Source of the DNA: Planctomycetaceae bacterium
GTDB taxonomy: Bacteria; Planctomycetota; Planctomycetia; Pirellulales; Pirellulaceae
Reading direction: 5' to 3'
Assembly: GCA_027487485.1 (NCBI GenBank)
Contig: JAIYDN010000049.1
Coordinates: 203,878 to 267,877, forward strand
DNA length: 64,000 bases
The notes below the pieces were generated by a model. That model saw nothing but the letters and a program-made list of their open reading frames with translations, was not told where the DNA came from and made no database searches. The position numbers and the translations under genes were made by a program. The stretch's first letter is position 1. Each line of letters opens with the position of its first letter. Below, piece by piece: positions 18,355 through 27,882 of this stretch.

Positions 18355-20796
18355 TTACTTTAGCTCAGCAACCAACCGTCCGTCGTCGACCGCCCAAACT
18401 CGTAATATTCCTTCTTGGCCAACCGCCATGGCGAACTTACCAGTGGGGACAACATCGACGCCGTAAAGGGAGTCTGCGGCTGGCCCATACTGACGCACCA
18501 GTTGGCCGTTGTTGATGTCGTGGAGGCGCGCGGTGTTGTTGATGGTGGAGGTAAATATCTGATTGGACATGCCCACGAAGGTTAATGCCGTAACCTCGGT
18601 ACCGAATCCTGCGATCGTCTGAATGGCTTCTCCGCGTTCGATATCCCAGACTTTTACGGTTGCGTCTGCGCTTGCCGTTGCCAAACGGTAGCTATCTTCT
18701 TGCCAAGCAAGGGAAAGAACGTGGTGTGTGTGCCCCTCCAAAACCTTGGCGACTGTGTTGCTGGCAACGTCGATCAGTTTCGTCATTTTGTCAGCACCAC
18801 AGCTTGCAAGCCACTTGCCGTCGGGTGAGTAGGCTAACCCCAAAATCGTATCGCTATGTAAGTCTGCGTCCCCATTTCCGGCGGGCGCTTGGATAGCCGA
18901 TGGCATCGCCACCAATTGACCGTCAGAAGTATTCACGATAGCGAGCCTTCCGCTTCGGCTCGGTAAGCCGCTTCCAATCGCTAGGTGTTTACCAGAGGGA
19001 TCAAAAGCGAGCGCGGTTACACGGTCTGCGATCCACTTGGGGGAATCAAAGGTCTTATCGAGAACCCAGTTTGCACTTCCAAGCGTCAATGCCACTTGTG
19101 CTAAGACAGCGGGCGTAGCTTGGCGTTCAAGCTGTTGTGTTTCGAATCGCTCAAGCGTATCCGTCGCAAAGATATCCAAGTAGGACGTGTTGTTGGATGT
19201 ATCCGTGAAGGTCGATGTAAGCATTCGATCGTTTGCAAAAGCCAGGGCGTTGGCTTTGAATCGAACCGTGTCACTCTTGACCTTGAGTGTATTGGAAGTG
19301 GTTTGAAGCGTTGTAAGTTCTTCGGTACGCTGTGCCGATAACTGCTTGGTCGTTTCCACACGGGTAACGGCCGCCTGCTGAGACTGTTCTGTACCGGCAA
19401 CCGTTTGATTGGCGACATCCACTTGCTTTTTGATTTCAGTGGCTTGTGTTTCGATGTCGGTGACCTTCTTCTTTTTAGGCTCGAGCTCTGCCGTCAATGT
19501 CTCCAGTTGTTTCGTCGCAGCTTCGATGGCGGCTTTTGTATCCGCCATCATCTTCTCATGATCGGCCACCATTTGGGCTGCGGCTGCTTTTTCCGCTTCT
19601 TTATCCGCGAGAGTCTTTGCAACTTTGTCTCGCATTTCGCGTGCTTGGGTTACGGCAGTGGCTTCCGCTTGAACGGCCTTTTCCAGATCCACGAGGCTCT
19701 TCGCGATGCGATCGATTGTCATTTGTTGACGTTTCGCGAGGCGATCTGCACTGAGAAACTGAGATTGTTCCAATCGGCTCCGTTGAATCGGACCGATCAG
19801 CTTCGATTCTGCAATACTCCAAAGTTGTATCGTGGTGAAAGACTTTGCGTCGTCCCAAGTCCCGGTAGCCAATTTGGTTTTGTCTGGAGAAATCACAATC
19901 ATATCGACGGGGCCTGAAGCATTGATTGCGATGGCTAATGCGTCCTGAGGGTTTGGTTCTAGGACTTCCGGAGACTGCATCGCCAGGCCTTGGATGGTTC
20001 GATTTACAATGAGCAGCCAGCGTTTCTCATCAATCCTAACACTTTGTTGAGTCGAAGCTTTGGCTGCGATGGTCTCCGCAGAAAGAGTTCCCGCTGCCTC
20101 CATGGCTTTTCGACTTGCTTCAAAAGAAGTGGATTGTTTTCTCCAAAGTTTCACTTGGCCCGTGCTTCCGGTTGCCATGTATTGGCCATCGTTGCTGGTT
20201 GCCATCGAGTGAATGTAGTCCGAATGCGCGTTGGCGATTGTTTGTACTGGTGTCGGATCGATTTTGGCGGTAGCCGGTTGTGTCGGCGATAGCTGGCGTG
20301 CATCAAAAACAAAGATGCTTCCACCACGCCCAAACGCCAATGTGTCTCCATCTTTGGAGGCCGTGACGGCGAAACTTGCGCGAGCTGTCTCCGGTAGCTT
20401 CATCTCAATCGGTAGCATGTTGGTTTCGCCGCGGGTGAGTGAACCACCTGCGATCCATGCGCGAATTATTTCCACTTGTTCGGCGGTCAATGGGCTCGCG
20501 CCGACGGTGTTGTCTGCCGGAGGCATGATCGGTTCAACGGCCCCGGTCGCACGTGTGATCAGAAGACTCGCACCAATGTTCTGGTTGTCGATTGCGGAGC
20601 CCGCGTCACCCCCATGCGTGATTTTGGCCAGTGTTTCCAGGTTCAAGCCTGACTCCGCAAGGGTGGCGTTGTGACATGCGATACAGTTCTTCCTAAGAAT
20701 CGGTGCAACAGCATCTTCGAAGTAAATCGGTGACTGAGCATTCGCCGCGCTGCTAAACGCTAAAAGCATCAGAGGCAAAAATCGAAACATTTTCAT
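18355..20796 (-). CDS. Planctomycete c-type cytochrome fused to WD40 repeats
   Basis: An 813-residue secreted protein. Signal peptide at 1-20, then a PSCyt1-like haem domain with C38-IA-C41-H42, followed by the typical segment ending MPPADN...EQVEIIRAWIAGG. WD40 blades occur on both sides of a long coiled coil (about residues 355-520, rich in Ala, Lys, Glu and Thr); the C-terminal blades contain LAYSPDGKWLASCGADK and VKVWDIERGEAI. The ATG at 20796 has an AGGAGA ribosome-binding site 7 bases upstream and overlaps the TGA of the preceding gene (ATGA). It closes an operon with a pre-peptidase-like protein and a MacAB-like transporter. A periplasmic electron-transfer or scaffold role is inferred. 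Confidence 0.9.
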   Translation of the reverse strand: MKMFRFLPLMLLAFSSAANAQSPIYFEDAVAPILRKNCIACHNATLAESGLNLETLAKITHGGDAGSAIDNQNIGASLLITRATGAVEPIMPPADNTVGASPLTAEQVEIIRAWIAGGSLTRGETNMLPIEMKLPETARASFAVTASKDGDTLAFGRGGSIFVFDARQLSPTQPATAKIDPTPVQTIANAHSDYIHSMATSNDGQYMATGSTGQVKLWRKQSTSFEASRKAMEAAGTLSAETIAAKASTQQSVRIDEKRWLLIVNRTIQGLAMQSPEVLEPNPQDALAIAINASGPVDMIVISPDKTKLATGTWDDAKSFTTIQLWSIAESKLIGPIQRSRLEQSQFLSADRLAKRQQMTIDRIAKSLVDLEKAVQAEATAVTQAREMRDKVAKTLADKEAEKAAAAQMVADHEKMMADTKAAIEAATKQLETLTAELEPKKKKVTDIETQATEIKKQVDVANQTVAGTEQSQQAAVTRVETTKQLSAQRTEELTTLQTTSNTLKVKSDTVRFKANALAFANDRMLTSTFTDTSNNTSYLDIFATDTLERFETQQLERQATPAVLAQVALTLGSANWVLDKTFDSPKWIADRVTALAFDPSGKHLAIGSGLPSRSGRLAIVNTSDGQLVAMPSAIQAPAGNGDADLHSDTILGLAYSPDGKWLASCGADKMTKLIDVASNTVAKVLEGHTHHVLSLAWQEDSYRLATASADATVKVWDIERGEAIQTIAGFGTEVTALTFVGMSNQIFTSTINNTARLHDINNGQLVRQYGPAADSLYGVDVVPTGKFAMAVGQEGILRVWAVDDGRLVAELK

Positions 20797-22772
20797 GGTG
20801 CATCTCCTATTCGTATTCGAACGTTGTTCGTTGGAAGCTGAATCACCCGACTGATCGTTTTCTCAGGTGCGTTAGGGTCTGGGTTGGGAAACGAGATCGT
20901 TGTTTCGCACAATCCACAAACCAAAGCCTCGCCTAGTGGCGTGTCCTTGGGGATTTGAAGCTCAATCGTACCCTCATTGATGTTGGGCTCTATTTTGACT
21001 TCGGCGGAAGTGACCTTTGCTGGGCCTTGAAGCAAGCGGAACAGGATAGGTGCGGCTTCACCACCCGGTCGGCGAGTCACTCTTAGAGGCAGCTTAATTG
21101 GGGTTCCGCGAATCCCCTCGATCACCATTGGATCCTTTGCGCCCAGTTCTATCGAAAGCGGACTGGTTCGTGTTTCTGATACTTGCAGGACCAAGGAGTC
21201 AGACACTTTGGACGTCGAAGCTCGAAAAGTATCGATCGAAGGAGAAACGAACTCCACCGGCGTCGCAACCGACTTGAGATCGGCTGATGTGCCAATAAGC
21301 TGGAGCGGGCTGATTGTTTGAGGGCCCACTGTCCCATCGTGCAAAAGTTGAAGCCGAGTGAAGTTTTGGTTTTCGGCTATTACCCCAAGACCACCTTGGA
21401 CGTTCGCAGGAACTCCATCGACTTGAACCAGTATGGGTTTGTCGAAGCCATCGAATCGAATTGCATGCACTGCGATGGTGGCTATTCCGCCGATGGGAAT
21501 AGAACCCGTTGAAATGCGTGCTTGTTCTAAGTCGCGAACTTGGCTTGACCAATTTACAGCCAAGACAAACCCTGGATTGGGATGTCGTAATTCTAGAGTG
21601 TATTTCGGTGCCGCAAGCGCCGAGCCAGATGGACTGTTCAAGGTCGATTGTCGTTGTTGATTGCGTATGATCAATCGATAAAGTCCTGTTTGTGGGATGC
21701 GGAATCGGAGCAGAGGATCTTTGATGTTGAATCGAAGTTCGGCGTTGCCAACGGCCTGCATGTCGTCGTTCTCGGCAACGAGCACTCGCTGTTCGTTGGC
21801 TAATCCAGCGTTGTCGACTCGATATAAAGCCAGTGCACAATCCGTTGGCTCACCTACCCTTTGGGAGATTGTCTCTGCAACAAGATCGACATTTTGCTCA
21901 CACACAAAATCAAACTCATCCATATCGCTATTGGATTGGAATGCTCCTGCGATACGGCATGGCCATGCGACGGCCGTCGCTTGGGATTGGGAGGAAGGGG
22001 CAGTCGTTTCACTATGTTGAATCTCTGGAAGCTCGGCCAGCGGCGCACGCACGAAAGAGGCTCGCGGATGTTGAAGATGGATTCGATTGTTAGCGAGTGA
22101 ACTGGTTAGGAACATCGCGTATCGGTACTCACCCCCACCGCGGAACAATTGGTCATGGACCAAAATTCGATAATCTTGGTTGGCAAGCAGTTTCACTTCC
22201 AACGAGGGATCCATTTCGTGCGTCGCGGCCGACATCGCAAGGGTACGATTATCGGCGGATTGGATCGAAATCACCAAGCGGGCACGAGAATCCAAGGACT
22301 GAGCTAGGCCATCTATTCGAATCACCTGATCGGCTTCGCTATGGAATCGGTAGTAGTTCCTTCCGTTCTCTGCGCACTCATCTTGATAGAAGTTTTCCAA
22401 ACGGACGTCGGTGGGTGACGAAGCGGATTCATTGTTGGTAGCAAGGTTCCAAGCTTGTCGAGTTAGCAGAAAGTTTCTCGAGTTAGAAAGTCCCAGATCA
22501 TTGATCGCTCGGACGGGAATCTTTTTTGTTTCTTGGCCATCAGGCAGAACGACGGTTTCGATGTTCTCTTCAGCGAACCAGTGCGCTTTGGCGTTTGCAA
22601 GGTTGGCTCCGACGGCACCCTCCATCGGTTGATGCTGTTGGCCTGCCGTACCACCCAGTCGTCCTAGTGCGATCAGTTCTGGAACTGGCAATTGTCCGAG
22701 GCTGTTGATGCTCATGACGAGCCCGAGAACCAAGCCAAGTACCGTTCGTTGACGAGTTAAGAATGGACTCAT
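20793..22772 (-). CDS. Secreted pre-peptidase-C-like beta-domain protein
   Basis: A 659-residue secreted protein. The signal peptide is MSPFLTRQRTVLGLVLGLVM and the region up to Gln about 29. Residues about 100-230 look like a PPC (pre-peptidase C-terminal) beta-sandwich: NGRNYYRFHSEADQVIRIDG followed by SRARLVISIQSADNRTL and YRILVHDQLFRGGGEYRYAM. A second similar module covers about 265-400. The C-terminal third has Ig-like strands. The start was set at the ATG at 22772 with GGTGAGG upstream; the GTG at 22781 lies inside that ribosome-binding site. Such proteins accompany planctomycete cytochromes; here the next gene is the cytochrome/WD40 protein, translationally coupled. Function unknown. 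Confidence 0.8.
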   Translation of the reverse strand: MSPFLTRQRTVLGLVLGLVMSINSLGQLPVPELIALGRLGGTAGQQHQPMEGAVGANLANAKAHWFAEENIETVVLPDGQETKKIPVRAINDLGLSNSRNFLLTRQAWNLATNNESASSPTDVRLENFYQDECAENGRNYYRFHSEADQVIRIDGLAQSLDSRARLVISIQSADNRTLAMSAATHEMDPSLEVKLLANQDYRILVHDQLFRGGGEYRYAMFLTSSLANNRIHLQHPRASFVRAPLAELPEIQHSETTAPSSQSQATAVAWPCRIAGAFQSNSDMDEFDFVCEQNVDLVAETISQRVGEPTDCALALYRVDNAGLANEQRVLVAENDDMQAVGNAELRFNIKDPLLRFRIPQTGLYRLIIRNQQRQSTLNSPSGSALAAPKYTLELRHPNPGFVLAVNWSSQVRDLEQARISTGSIPIGGIATIAVHAIRFDGFDKPILVQVDGVPANVQGGLGVIAENQNFTRLQLLHDGTVGPQTISPLQLIGTSADLKSVATPVEFVSPSIDTFRASTSKVSDSLVLQVSETRTSPLSIELGAKDPMVIEGIRGTPIKLPLRVTRRPGGEAAPILFRLLQGPAKVTSAEVKIEPNINEGTIELQIPKDTPLGEALVCGLCETTISFPNPDPNAPEKTISRVIQLPTNNVRIRIGDAP

Positions 22773-22802
22773 GAACCTCACCTTTCACATGCGTGGTTGC
22801 AG

Positions 22803-24128
22803 TTATTCGTGACGCAAGGCTTCAATCGGATTCATTTTTGCCGCGCGGATCGCTGGATAGGTGCCGAAGATCAAGCCGACTGCCAATGAGATCAAGAATG
22901 CTCCTGGAATACTCTCTGGCATAATCGATGGCTGAACCGTTTGAACGACTTCCGGCAATGCGGCCATCGTCTCGGGTTGTAGGTAGGTGAATACAATTCG
23001 GGCAAGGTTGACAACCGGTACACACAACAAGCCAACCAAGATCCCGCTGATTCCACCTGCTAGGCTTAAGACGCTGGTCTCGACCAAAAACTGCCTGATG
23101 ATATCGCGTCGTTTTGCTCCTAGGGCCCGTCGAATCCCGATTTCGCGAGTTCGTTCGGTAACGGTTGCAAGCATGATGTTCATAATGCCGATTCCACCCA
23201 CCAACAGTGAGATTGCAGCGATCAAACCACTAAATACCATGAACATGTAGCGAGTTGTTTTGGCTTGTTCCAGCAATTCAAGGGGCACTACGACGGCTAC
23301 GTCTTCCATCTTGGCGTGGCTGATGAGAGCATTCTCAACAAGCTCGGCAGTTTTCCGTACATCTTCCACTTTTCGAACTCGCAATGTGATCTGATTAAGT
23401 TCGATAATCTCCCCTTCACGCGACGAGGCACGGAAGCTGACGACGGTGTCACCAATGCGGCTTTGCAGCGTCTTGATTGGGATGTAAACGTCATTCGAAA
23501 AGTCTTGCGCTGCCATGGATCCACCAATCGCAGCGGTTGCACCTTTGGGTTCAAGCACTCCGACGACCAAGTAGAAGTCTTGATTTTCTGGCATGTAGAT
23601 CCGCTGTCCAATAGGATCTTCGTAGGGGAACAAGCGTTCTGCCATCTTCGCGGCAATGACGCAGTGCGTATCGGCGGCAAAATTTTCCGCGTCGGTAATG
23701 AAGTGCCCTCGCGCCAATTTAAGTCGCGTGACTTCTGCGTATTCGGGGGTGCATCCGACCAATCGCCCGTCGAGTTTACGATTCTTGAACTGAAATTGAC
23801 GTCGCATTTCGCGGATGGGAAGTGCGCTGCTGATGGTAGGAACGGTTGCGACCAGCATGTCGAATTCGTCGCGAGTCAGGCCATATGGGGTTAAGCCCGA
23901 TTGCGCGAGCTTTTCGCTGGGTGGCTTTACGGTCCGAATCATGATCGTGTCAGCGCCAAGATTCTCGATCTGTCGTTGAGCTTCGTCGCCAATACCTTTG
24001 CTGATGGCCAGAAGCCAAATCACACTCGCCACGCCGATGAAGATACCAAGGACGGTTAGCAGCGAACGCAATGGGTGTAGCCAAAGGCTTTTGATTCCGA
24101 GCTCAATGGTTCCAAGCCAAATATTCAT
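22803..24128 (-). CDS. MacB-like ABC transporter permease (FtsX superfamily)
   Basis: A 441-residue permease. One transmembrane helix at about 20-42 is followed by a large periplasmic MacB_PCD domain (about 45-280) and three C-terminal helices: MFMVFSGLIAAISLLVGGIGIMNI, the segment near 340-365, and the last one near 415. The coupling segment ERTREIGIRRALGAKRRDI is the FtsX/MacB signature. It overlaps the ATPase gene by 4 bases (ATGA). With the ATPase and the adaptor upstream it makes a complete MacAB-type tripartite system; an outer-membrane TolC partner is not in the window. Substrate unknown. Confidence 0.95.
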   Translation of the reverse strand: MNIWLGTIELGIKSLWLHPLRSLLTVLGIFIGVASVIWLLAISKGIGDEAQRQIENLGADTIMIRTVKPPSEKLAQSGLTPYGLTRDEFDMLVATVPTISSALPIREMRRQFQFKNRKLDGRLVGCTPEYAEVTRLKLARGHFITDAENFAADTHCVIAAKMAERLFPYEDPIGQRIYMPENQDFYLVVGVLEPKGATAAIGGSMAAQDFSNDVYIPIKTLQSRIGDTVVSFRASSREGEIIELNQITLRVRKVEDVRKTAELVENALISHAKMEDVAVVVPLELLEQAKTTRYMFMVFSGLIAAISLLVGGIGIMNIMLATVTERTREIGIRRALGAKRRDIIRQFLVETSVLSLAGGISGILVGLLCVPVVNLARIVFTYLQPETMAALPEVVQTVQPSIMPESIPGAFLISLAVGLIFGTYPAIRAAKMNPIEALRHE

Positions 24129-24895
24129 ACTTCCACCGGCATGTTATCGATTGCGTATTGAGCAGCGGCAGCCCGAACTTCTTCTGAATTGCGTCGGTCC
24201 CATTGAAGCCGTCCATCTTTCAGCCGAACCACCCGCTTAGCACGCTTCGAGACTTCGTCTTCGTGCGTTACTAGAATGATAGTTCGCCCTTCGTTGTTCA
24301 GCTTTTCGAACAGCGTAAGAATTTCTTCGGTGGTGCGAGAATCCAAGTTCCCTGTCGGTTCGTCCGCGAGAATAAAATACGGATCGTTCACGAGTGAGCG
24401 AGCGATGGCAACGCGTTGTTGCTGACCACCGCTCAATTGTGTTGGCCGGTGATCGAGCCGAGATCCCAGCCCAACCATGTTTGCGAGTTCCAGACTTCGA
24501 GCTCGTTGTGCTTTGGAAAGCGAACGACCTTGGTAGAACAGCGGCACCTGGATATTTTCGACAACGGTCAGCTGTTGGATCAGGTTGTAGGCTTGAAATA
24601 CGAATCCAATTCGCTGCGATCGAATATCCGCCAATTGGTCGTCATTCATGGTGGCCACATCGTCTGAGCCTAGCCACAAGCTACCTGAAGTCGGTTGATC
24701 CAGGCAGCCGAGCATGTTCAGAAGCGTACTTTTGCCAGAACCTGATGGGCCCATGATGGCAACGTAGTCCCCTTCGGGAACGTCGAAGGTCACGCCTCGC
24801 AGAGCTCGAACGGTTTCGCTTTTTAGAACATACTCCTTCTTCATATCGACGACACGACAAGCAAATCCATTCGTGTCCATTTTTGAATCAGGCAT
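24125..24895 (-). CDS. MacB/LolD-like ABC transporter ATP-binding protein
   Basis: A 256-residue ATPase with Walker A GPSGSGKST, Q-loop FVFQAYNLIQ, signature LSGGQQQRVAIARSL, Walker B FILADEPTGNLDS and the switch histidine in VTHED. GNLDS after Walker B is characteristic of the MacB/LolD/FtsE group. It energises the permease encoded next. Its ATG shares one base with the TAA of the adaptor gene (TAATG), so the two are translationally coupled. Unlike MacB of E. coli, the ATPase is a separate chain from the permease. Confidence 0.96.
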   Translation of the reverse strand: MPDSKMDTNGFACRVVDMKKEYVLKSETVRALRGVTFDVPEGDYVAIMGPSGSGKSTLLNMLGCLDQPTSGSLWLGSDDVATMNDDQLADIRSQRIGFVFQAYNLIQQLTVVENIQVPLFYQGRSLSKAQRARSLELANMVGLGSRLDHRPTQLSGGQQQRVAIARSLVNDPYFILADEPTGNLDSRTTEEILTLFEKLNNEGRTIILVTHEDEVSKRAKRVVRLKDGRLQWDRRNSEEVRAAAAQYAIDNMPVEV

Positions 24896-26784
24896 TAGTT
24901 CGAAGGCGCTCCTCTTGCAGAGCCACCAGGACCGCCTCCACCCCCTGCTGCCATACGCTTTCGCATTCCAGCGGTCATTTCTGCTTTGTCGACCGACCCA
25001 TCCTGGTTGGTATCGCTTTCTGCGAAACCGGCGGCCATTCGATCATCGCCAGCGACTTCGTCTTTGGTCAGCTTGCCGTCGTTGTTTTTGTCGAGCCGAC
25101 CGAAGATGGCAGTGACAATGACATCGGCGCTGGGCATCCCGCCACCGGCAGCGCCTGGGCCGCCTGCCGTTCCAGGTCTTCCGCCCGAGGGCTCGTCACC
25201 GGGGGTGCGAACCATTTTTGGCGATTCTGCGGCGATCTTCGCAAGCTTTTCGCGGTCGTCGACTTCTGCGATTTCAGGAATCTGCATTTTGTCTAGGTGA
25301 TTGCGAGGATCCAGAACAACAACATCGTCCTTGTTGACACCCTCTTTGACCGTAACAAACTTTTCATTGGTCGCACCAAGAGTGATTTCGTTGGTTTTCC
25401 ATTCATCGCCGTCTTTGATAAGAACAAAATGATGCTTCTTGGATTCGTAGACAGCATGCACCGGCAACTGAAGCACATCGGGGAGCTGTTCAACAAAGAT
25501 ACGCGTTTCAGCGGTCATCCCCGTCCGAATCTCCTCGGGTGGGTTCAAGATCTGTACGAAAACAGCGTATTCCTTAGCGCTGGTTCCAAACCAGTTGCCC
25601 GGTTCAGCATACTTGTTGACTTTGGTCACGCGGCCCAACAGCTCGTTTGCGGCTGCCCCCACGTTGATCTTGACCGGCATACCTTCGCGAATCAGAGTAA
25701 TTCGAGACTCGTTGACTTTGGCTTTGACTTGCATTTTGCTTGGATCTGGCAGCAAAAATATGGTCTGCTGTTCTCGGACCAATGCGCCCGCTTCCACGAT
25801 AAAATCTCCGCCGCCTCGCCCACCAAACTTGTTTGCAAAAACCACTTGGCCATCGGCAGGAGCGTAAATGGTGCAAGCCTTGATCTGGTTTCGAATCTCT
25901 TCAAGCTTGTCCTTCTCTTCCGAGAACGTATTTTGATCCGACGACAATTTTGCAGCGGCGGTTTCGATGTCGCTATTCAATTGCACCAGCATCTTCTCTT
26001 TGGTCAGCTTATCTAGGACCATCAAGCGAGCTTCCGCAGACTCAAGAGTGCTTTTGGCATTCTGAACCGCGAATTCCTCCGACTCGATCTGCAAAGCTTT
26101 CAGAGTTCCCTTGGCCGCCAGCCGCTCTGCGCTTTGCAATGAGAGTTCCGACTTTCGAAGCCCTTGTTGAGCCAAAGCGATCTCGCTCAAGATAGCTTTT
26201 CGTTCGGTTTGGTAGGTGCCCTCGAGATATTCCTGCTTGGCGATCGCTGCCTTACTGACCAGAGCTTCGCTGCTGATCACGGTCGATTCGGCGGTACTTA
26301 CCACAATTCGTTGGTTTTTGGCGTCTTGTTCTAATGCGGACGAATCCAGTTGACAAAGCTTGTCACCCTTCTTCACGAAGGTTCCTTCCGCGATCACATT
26401 GAGGATAGGGGTTCCGCTGCCGCCGCGGCCTTTGACTTCGCACTTCACTTCGTTGTTGCTGCTGCTCTCAATTTCGCCTTGTTCCAAGACGATATGGTCG
26501 AAAGGGCCGCTTTCAACTTGATGAAGCACCATGTTCGCGCCCGAGTTCTCAAGGCGTCGTTGCTCGGTTACCTTCCACCAAACGAATCCAGCACCGCCAG
26601 CAACAGCAAGTGACAGGACTGCAAGGAGAATTAATTTGGCTGACGCTTTTCGAGAGCGAGCATTTTCCGTTTGTCGGATAGACATAATTTGTAATGTTGG
26701 GGGAGGGATTTCCGAGTCATGAATTGCAGCGTCGGAAACAGGGTGAGACCGACCATTATCGATGCGAGTCAATTCTTTCGCCAT
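24895..26784 (-). CDS. MacA/HlyD-like periplasmic adaptor with C-terminal EF-hands
   Basis: A 629-residue membrane-fusion protein. A single N-terminal transmembrane helix lies at about 51-70, after 50 cytoplasmic residues. A first lipoyl/barrel half, a coiled-coil hairpin (about 150-300, with repeated QQGLRKSELSLQSAERL-like helices) and the second half (ACTIYAPADGQVVFANKF) follow, then the beta-barrel. After about residue 500 comes an unusual extension: a Gly/Pro-rich linker and two EF-hand loops, DKNNDGKLTKDE at 565-576 and DTNQDGSVDKAE at 591-602, then a Gly-rich tail. EF-hands suggest calcium-dependent control or binding. The gene heads the ABC transporter operon; only a weak ribosome-binding site precedes the ATG. 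Confidence 0.92.
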   Translation of the reverse strand: MAKELTRIDNGRSHPVSDAAIHDSEIPPPTLQIMSIRQTENARSRKASAKLILLAVLSLAVAGGAGFVWWKVTEQRRLENSGANMVLHQVESGPFDHIVLEQGEIESSSNNEVKCEVKGRGGSGTPILNVIAEGTFVKKGDKLCQLDSSALEQDAKNQRIVVSTAESTVISSEALVSKAAIAKQEYLEGTYQTERKAILSEIALAQQGLRKSELSLQSAERLAAKGTLKALQIESEEFAVQNAKSTLESAEARLMVLDKLTKEKMLVQLNSDIETAAAKLSSDQNTFSEEKDKLEEIRNQIKACTIYAPADGQVVFANKFGGRGGGDFIVEAGALVREQQTIFLLPDPSKMQVKAKVNESRITLIREGMPVKINVGAAANELLGRVTKVNKYAEPGNWFGTSAKEYAVFVQILNPPEEIRTGMTAETRIFVEQLPDVLQLPVHAVYESKKHHFVLIKDGDEWKTNEITLGATNEKFVTVKEGVNKDDVVVLDPRNHLDKMQIPEIAEVDDREKLAKIAAESPKMVRTPGDEPSGGRPGTAGGPGAAGGGMPSADVIVTAIFGRLDKNNDGKLTKDEVAGDDRMAAGFAESDTNQDGSVDKAEMTAGMRKRMAAGGGGGPGGSARGAPSN

Positions 26785-26952
26785 TGAGAAACCGAAGATA
26801 TGCTCGTTTTCTTCAGTTTCTCAAGGAGTTTTGTTAGCTCCTGCCAGATTGACCGCCCTTTCAAACACTTGGTAGTCGCCTGAGTTCCGGACAATCCCTG
26901 CCGAAATGGTCAAGAAAGAAGAATTTCTAATAAGACGGAATCTCGAGGCCGT

Positions 26953-27870
26953 TCAGTTAGTGAAAGTTGAGACATCAACATTTTCGCCCCCATCTGGAGT
27001 CACCAGGGCATCCAGGACTGCTTGCGGCACATCGGACGGAATTCGCAATCCGTCTTCGTCGGTTGTTATGGCGGTGAAGCTGCCTTGGTGGAGTCCTCCT
27101 ACGTCGACCATCGGTTTTTGTCCGACCCGCAAACCGCGTCCGATATTGATATCCCCGGGTTGAGTCCAGGAACACATATTATTGGTTTCGACGAGCAGAA
27201 TCGTGTTCTTTTCCGCTTGAGTGCGAGAAAGCGGTCCTGTGGAAGGAAAAAGGGTCCCTGGGCCGGTCAATAGAACGTAGTTGGTTTCGTAGATTCCCGC
27301 GGCGTCAGGCGAGTTCGAGCTAGCAAACTCGGAGGGCATTTGATTCAGCAGGCTCTGGTTGGCGGGGCTGTTCCAGGGCTTGCTCAGTTCAAAGCGTTTA
27401 TAAAGCCCTTCGTTTCCCATGAAAGGCAGAATCAGAACGCGCCAAGAGTACAAAGGTGTTCCGTTTGCATCCAGCACGACCGGAGGAGGATACGTTCCAT
27501 AGCGATCCGAGTACGCGTTCAGAGCTTGGGCAATGGTCTCCATGTTCTGGAGATCGCGGCTTTGGGCGGCTCGTCGAAACCCATTCGTGACACTTGGCCA
27601 AGCGACGGCGAGAACGAGTCCACCAATCAACAACAGGGTGGTAATCACAGCTGCCCCGACCAGGGCAGGCATCCAGCCGCGTTGACGCGTTGCTTGTGAG
27701 TAGCCTGGTTTTTTGGTGGAAGCAATCGAGGGAACCAGAACGCCGCTCGCGTTGAAATGCGGCATCGTGACTGTTTTTCCACAATCAACGCAGGGGCCAG
27801 ATTGACCTGCATAACGATCCAGGACCTTGGTTTTGCAGTGGCAATACGGACACACAAACTCGAAGGGCAT
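26953..27870 (-). CDS. DUF1559-like protein with N-terminal zinc ribbon and transmembrane anchor
   Basis: A 305-residue protein. It starts with a zinc-ribbon-like pair of CxxC motifs (CPYC, CVDC within residues 7-30). A transmembrane helix lies at about 68-92, and the DUF1559 (SBP_bac_10) domain follows, starting RDLQNMETIAQALNAYSDRYG and including LYSWRVLILPFMGNEGLYKRF. DUF1559 proteins are hugely expanded in planctomycetes and normally begin with a type IV pilin-like prepilin helix; here a cytoplasmic zinc ribbon and internal anchor replace it. The gene lies 12 bases after the methyltransferase stop, so the two are probably co-transcribed. An AGGA ribosome-binding site is present. Function unknown. 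Confidence 0.85.
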   Translation of the reverse strand: MPFEFVCPYCHCKTKVLDRYAGQSGPCVDCGKTVTMPHFNASGVLVPSIASTKKPGYSQATRQRGWMPALVGAAVITTLLLIGGLVLAVAWPSVTNGFRRAAQSRDLQNMETIAQALNAYSDRYGTYPPPVVLDANGTPLYSWRVLILPFMGNEGLYKRFELSKPWNSPANQSLLNQMPSEFASSNSPDAAGIYETNYVLLTGPGTLFPSTGPLSRTQAEKNTILLVETNNMCSWTQPGDINIGRGLRVGQKPMVDVGGLHQGSFTAITTDEDGLRIPSDVPQAVLDALVTPDGGENVDVSTFTN

Positions 27871-27882
27871 TTGGGATGGATC

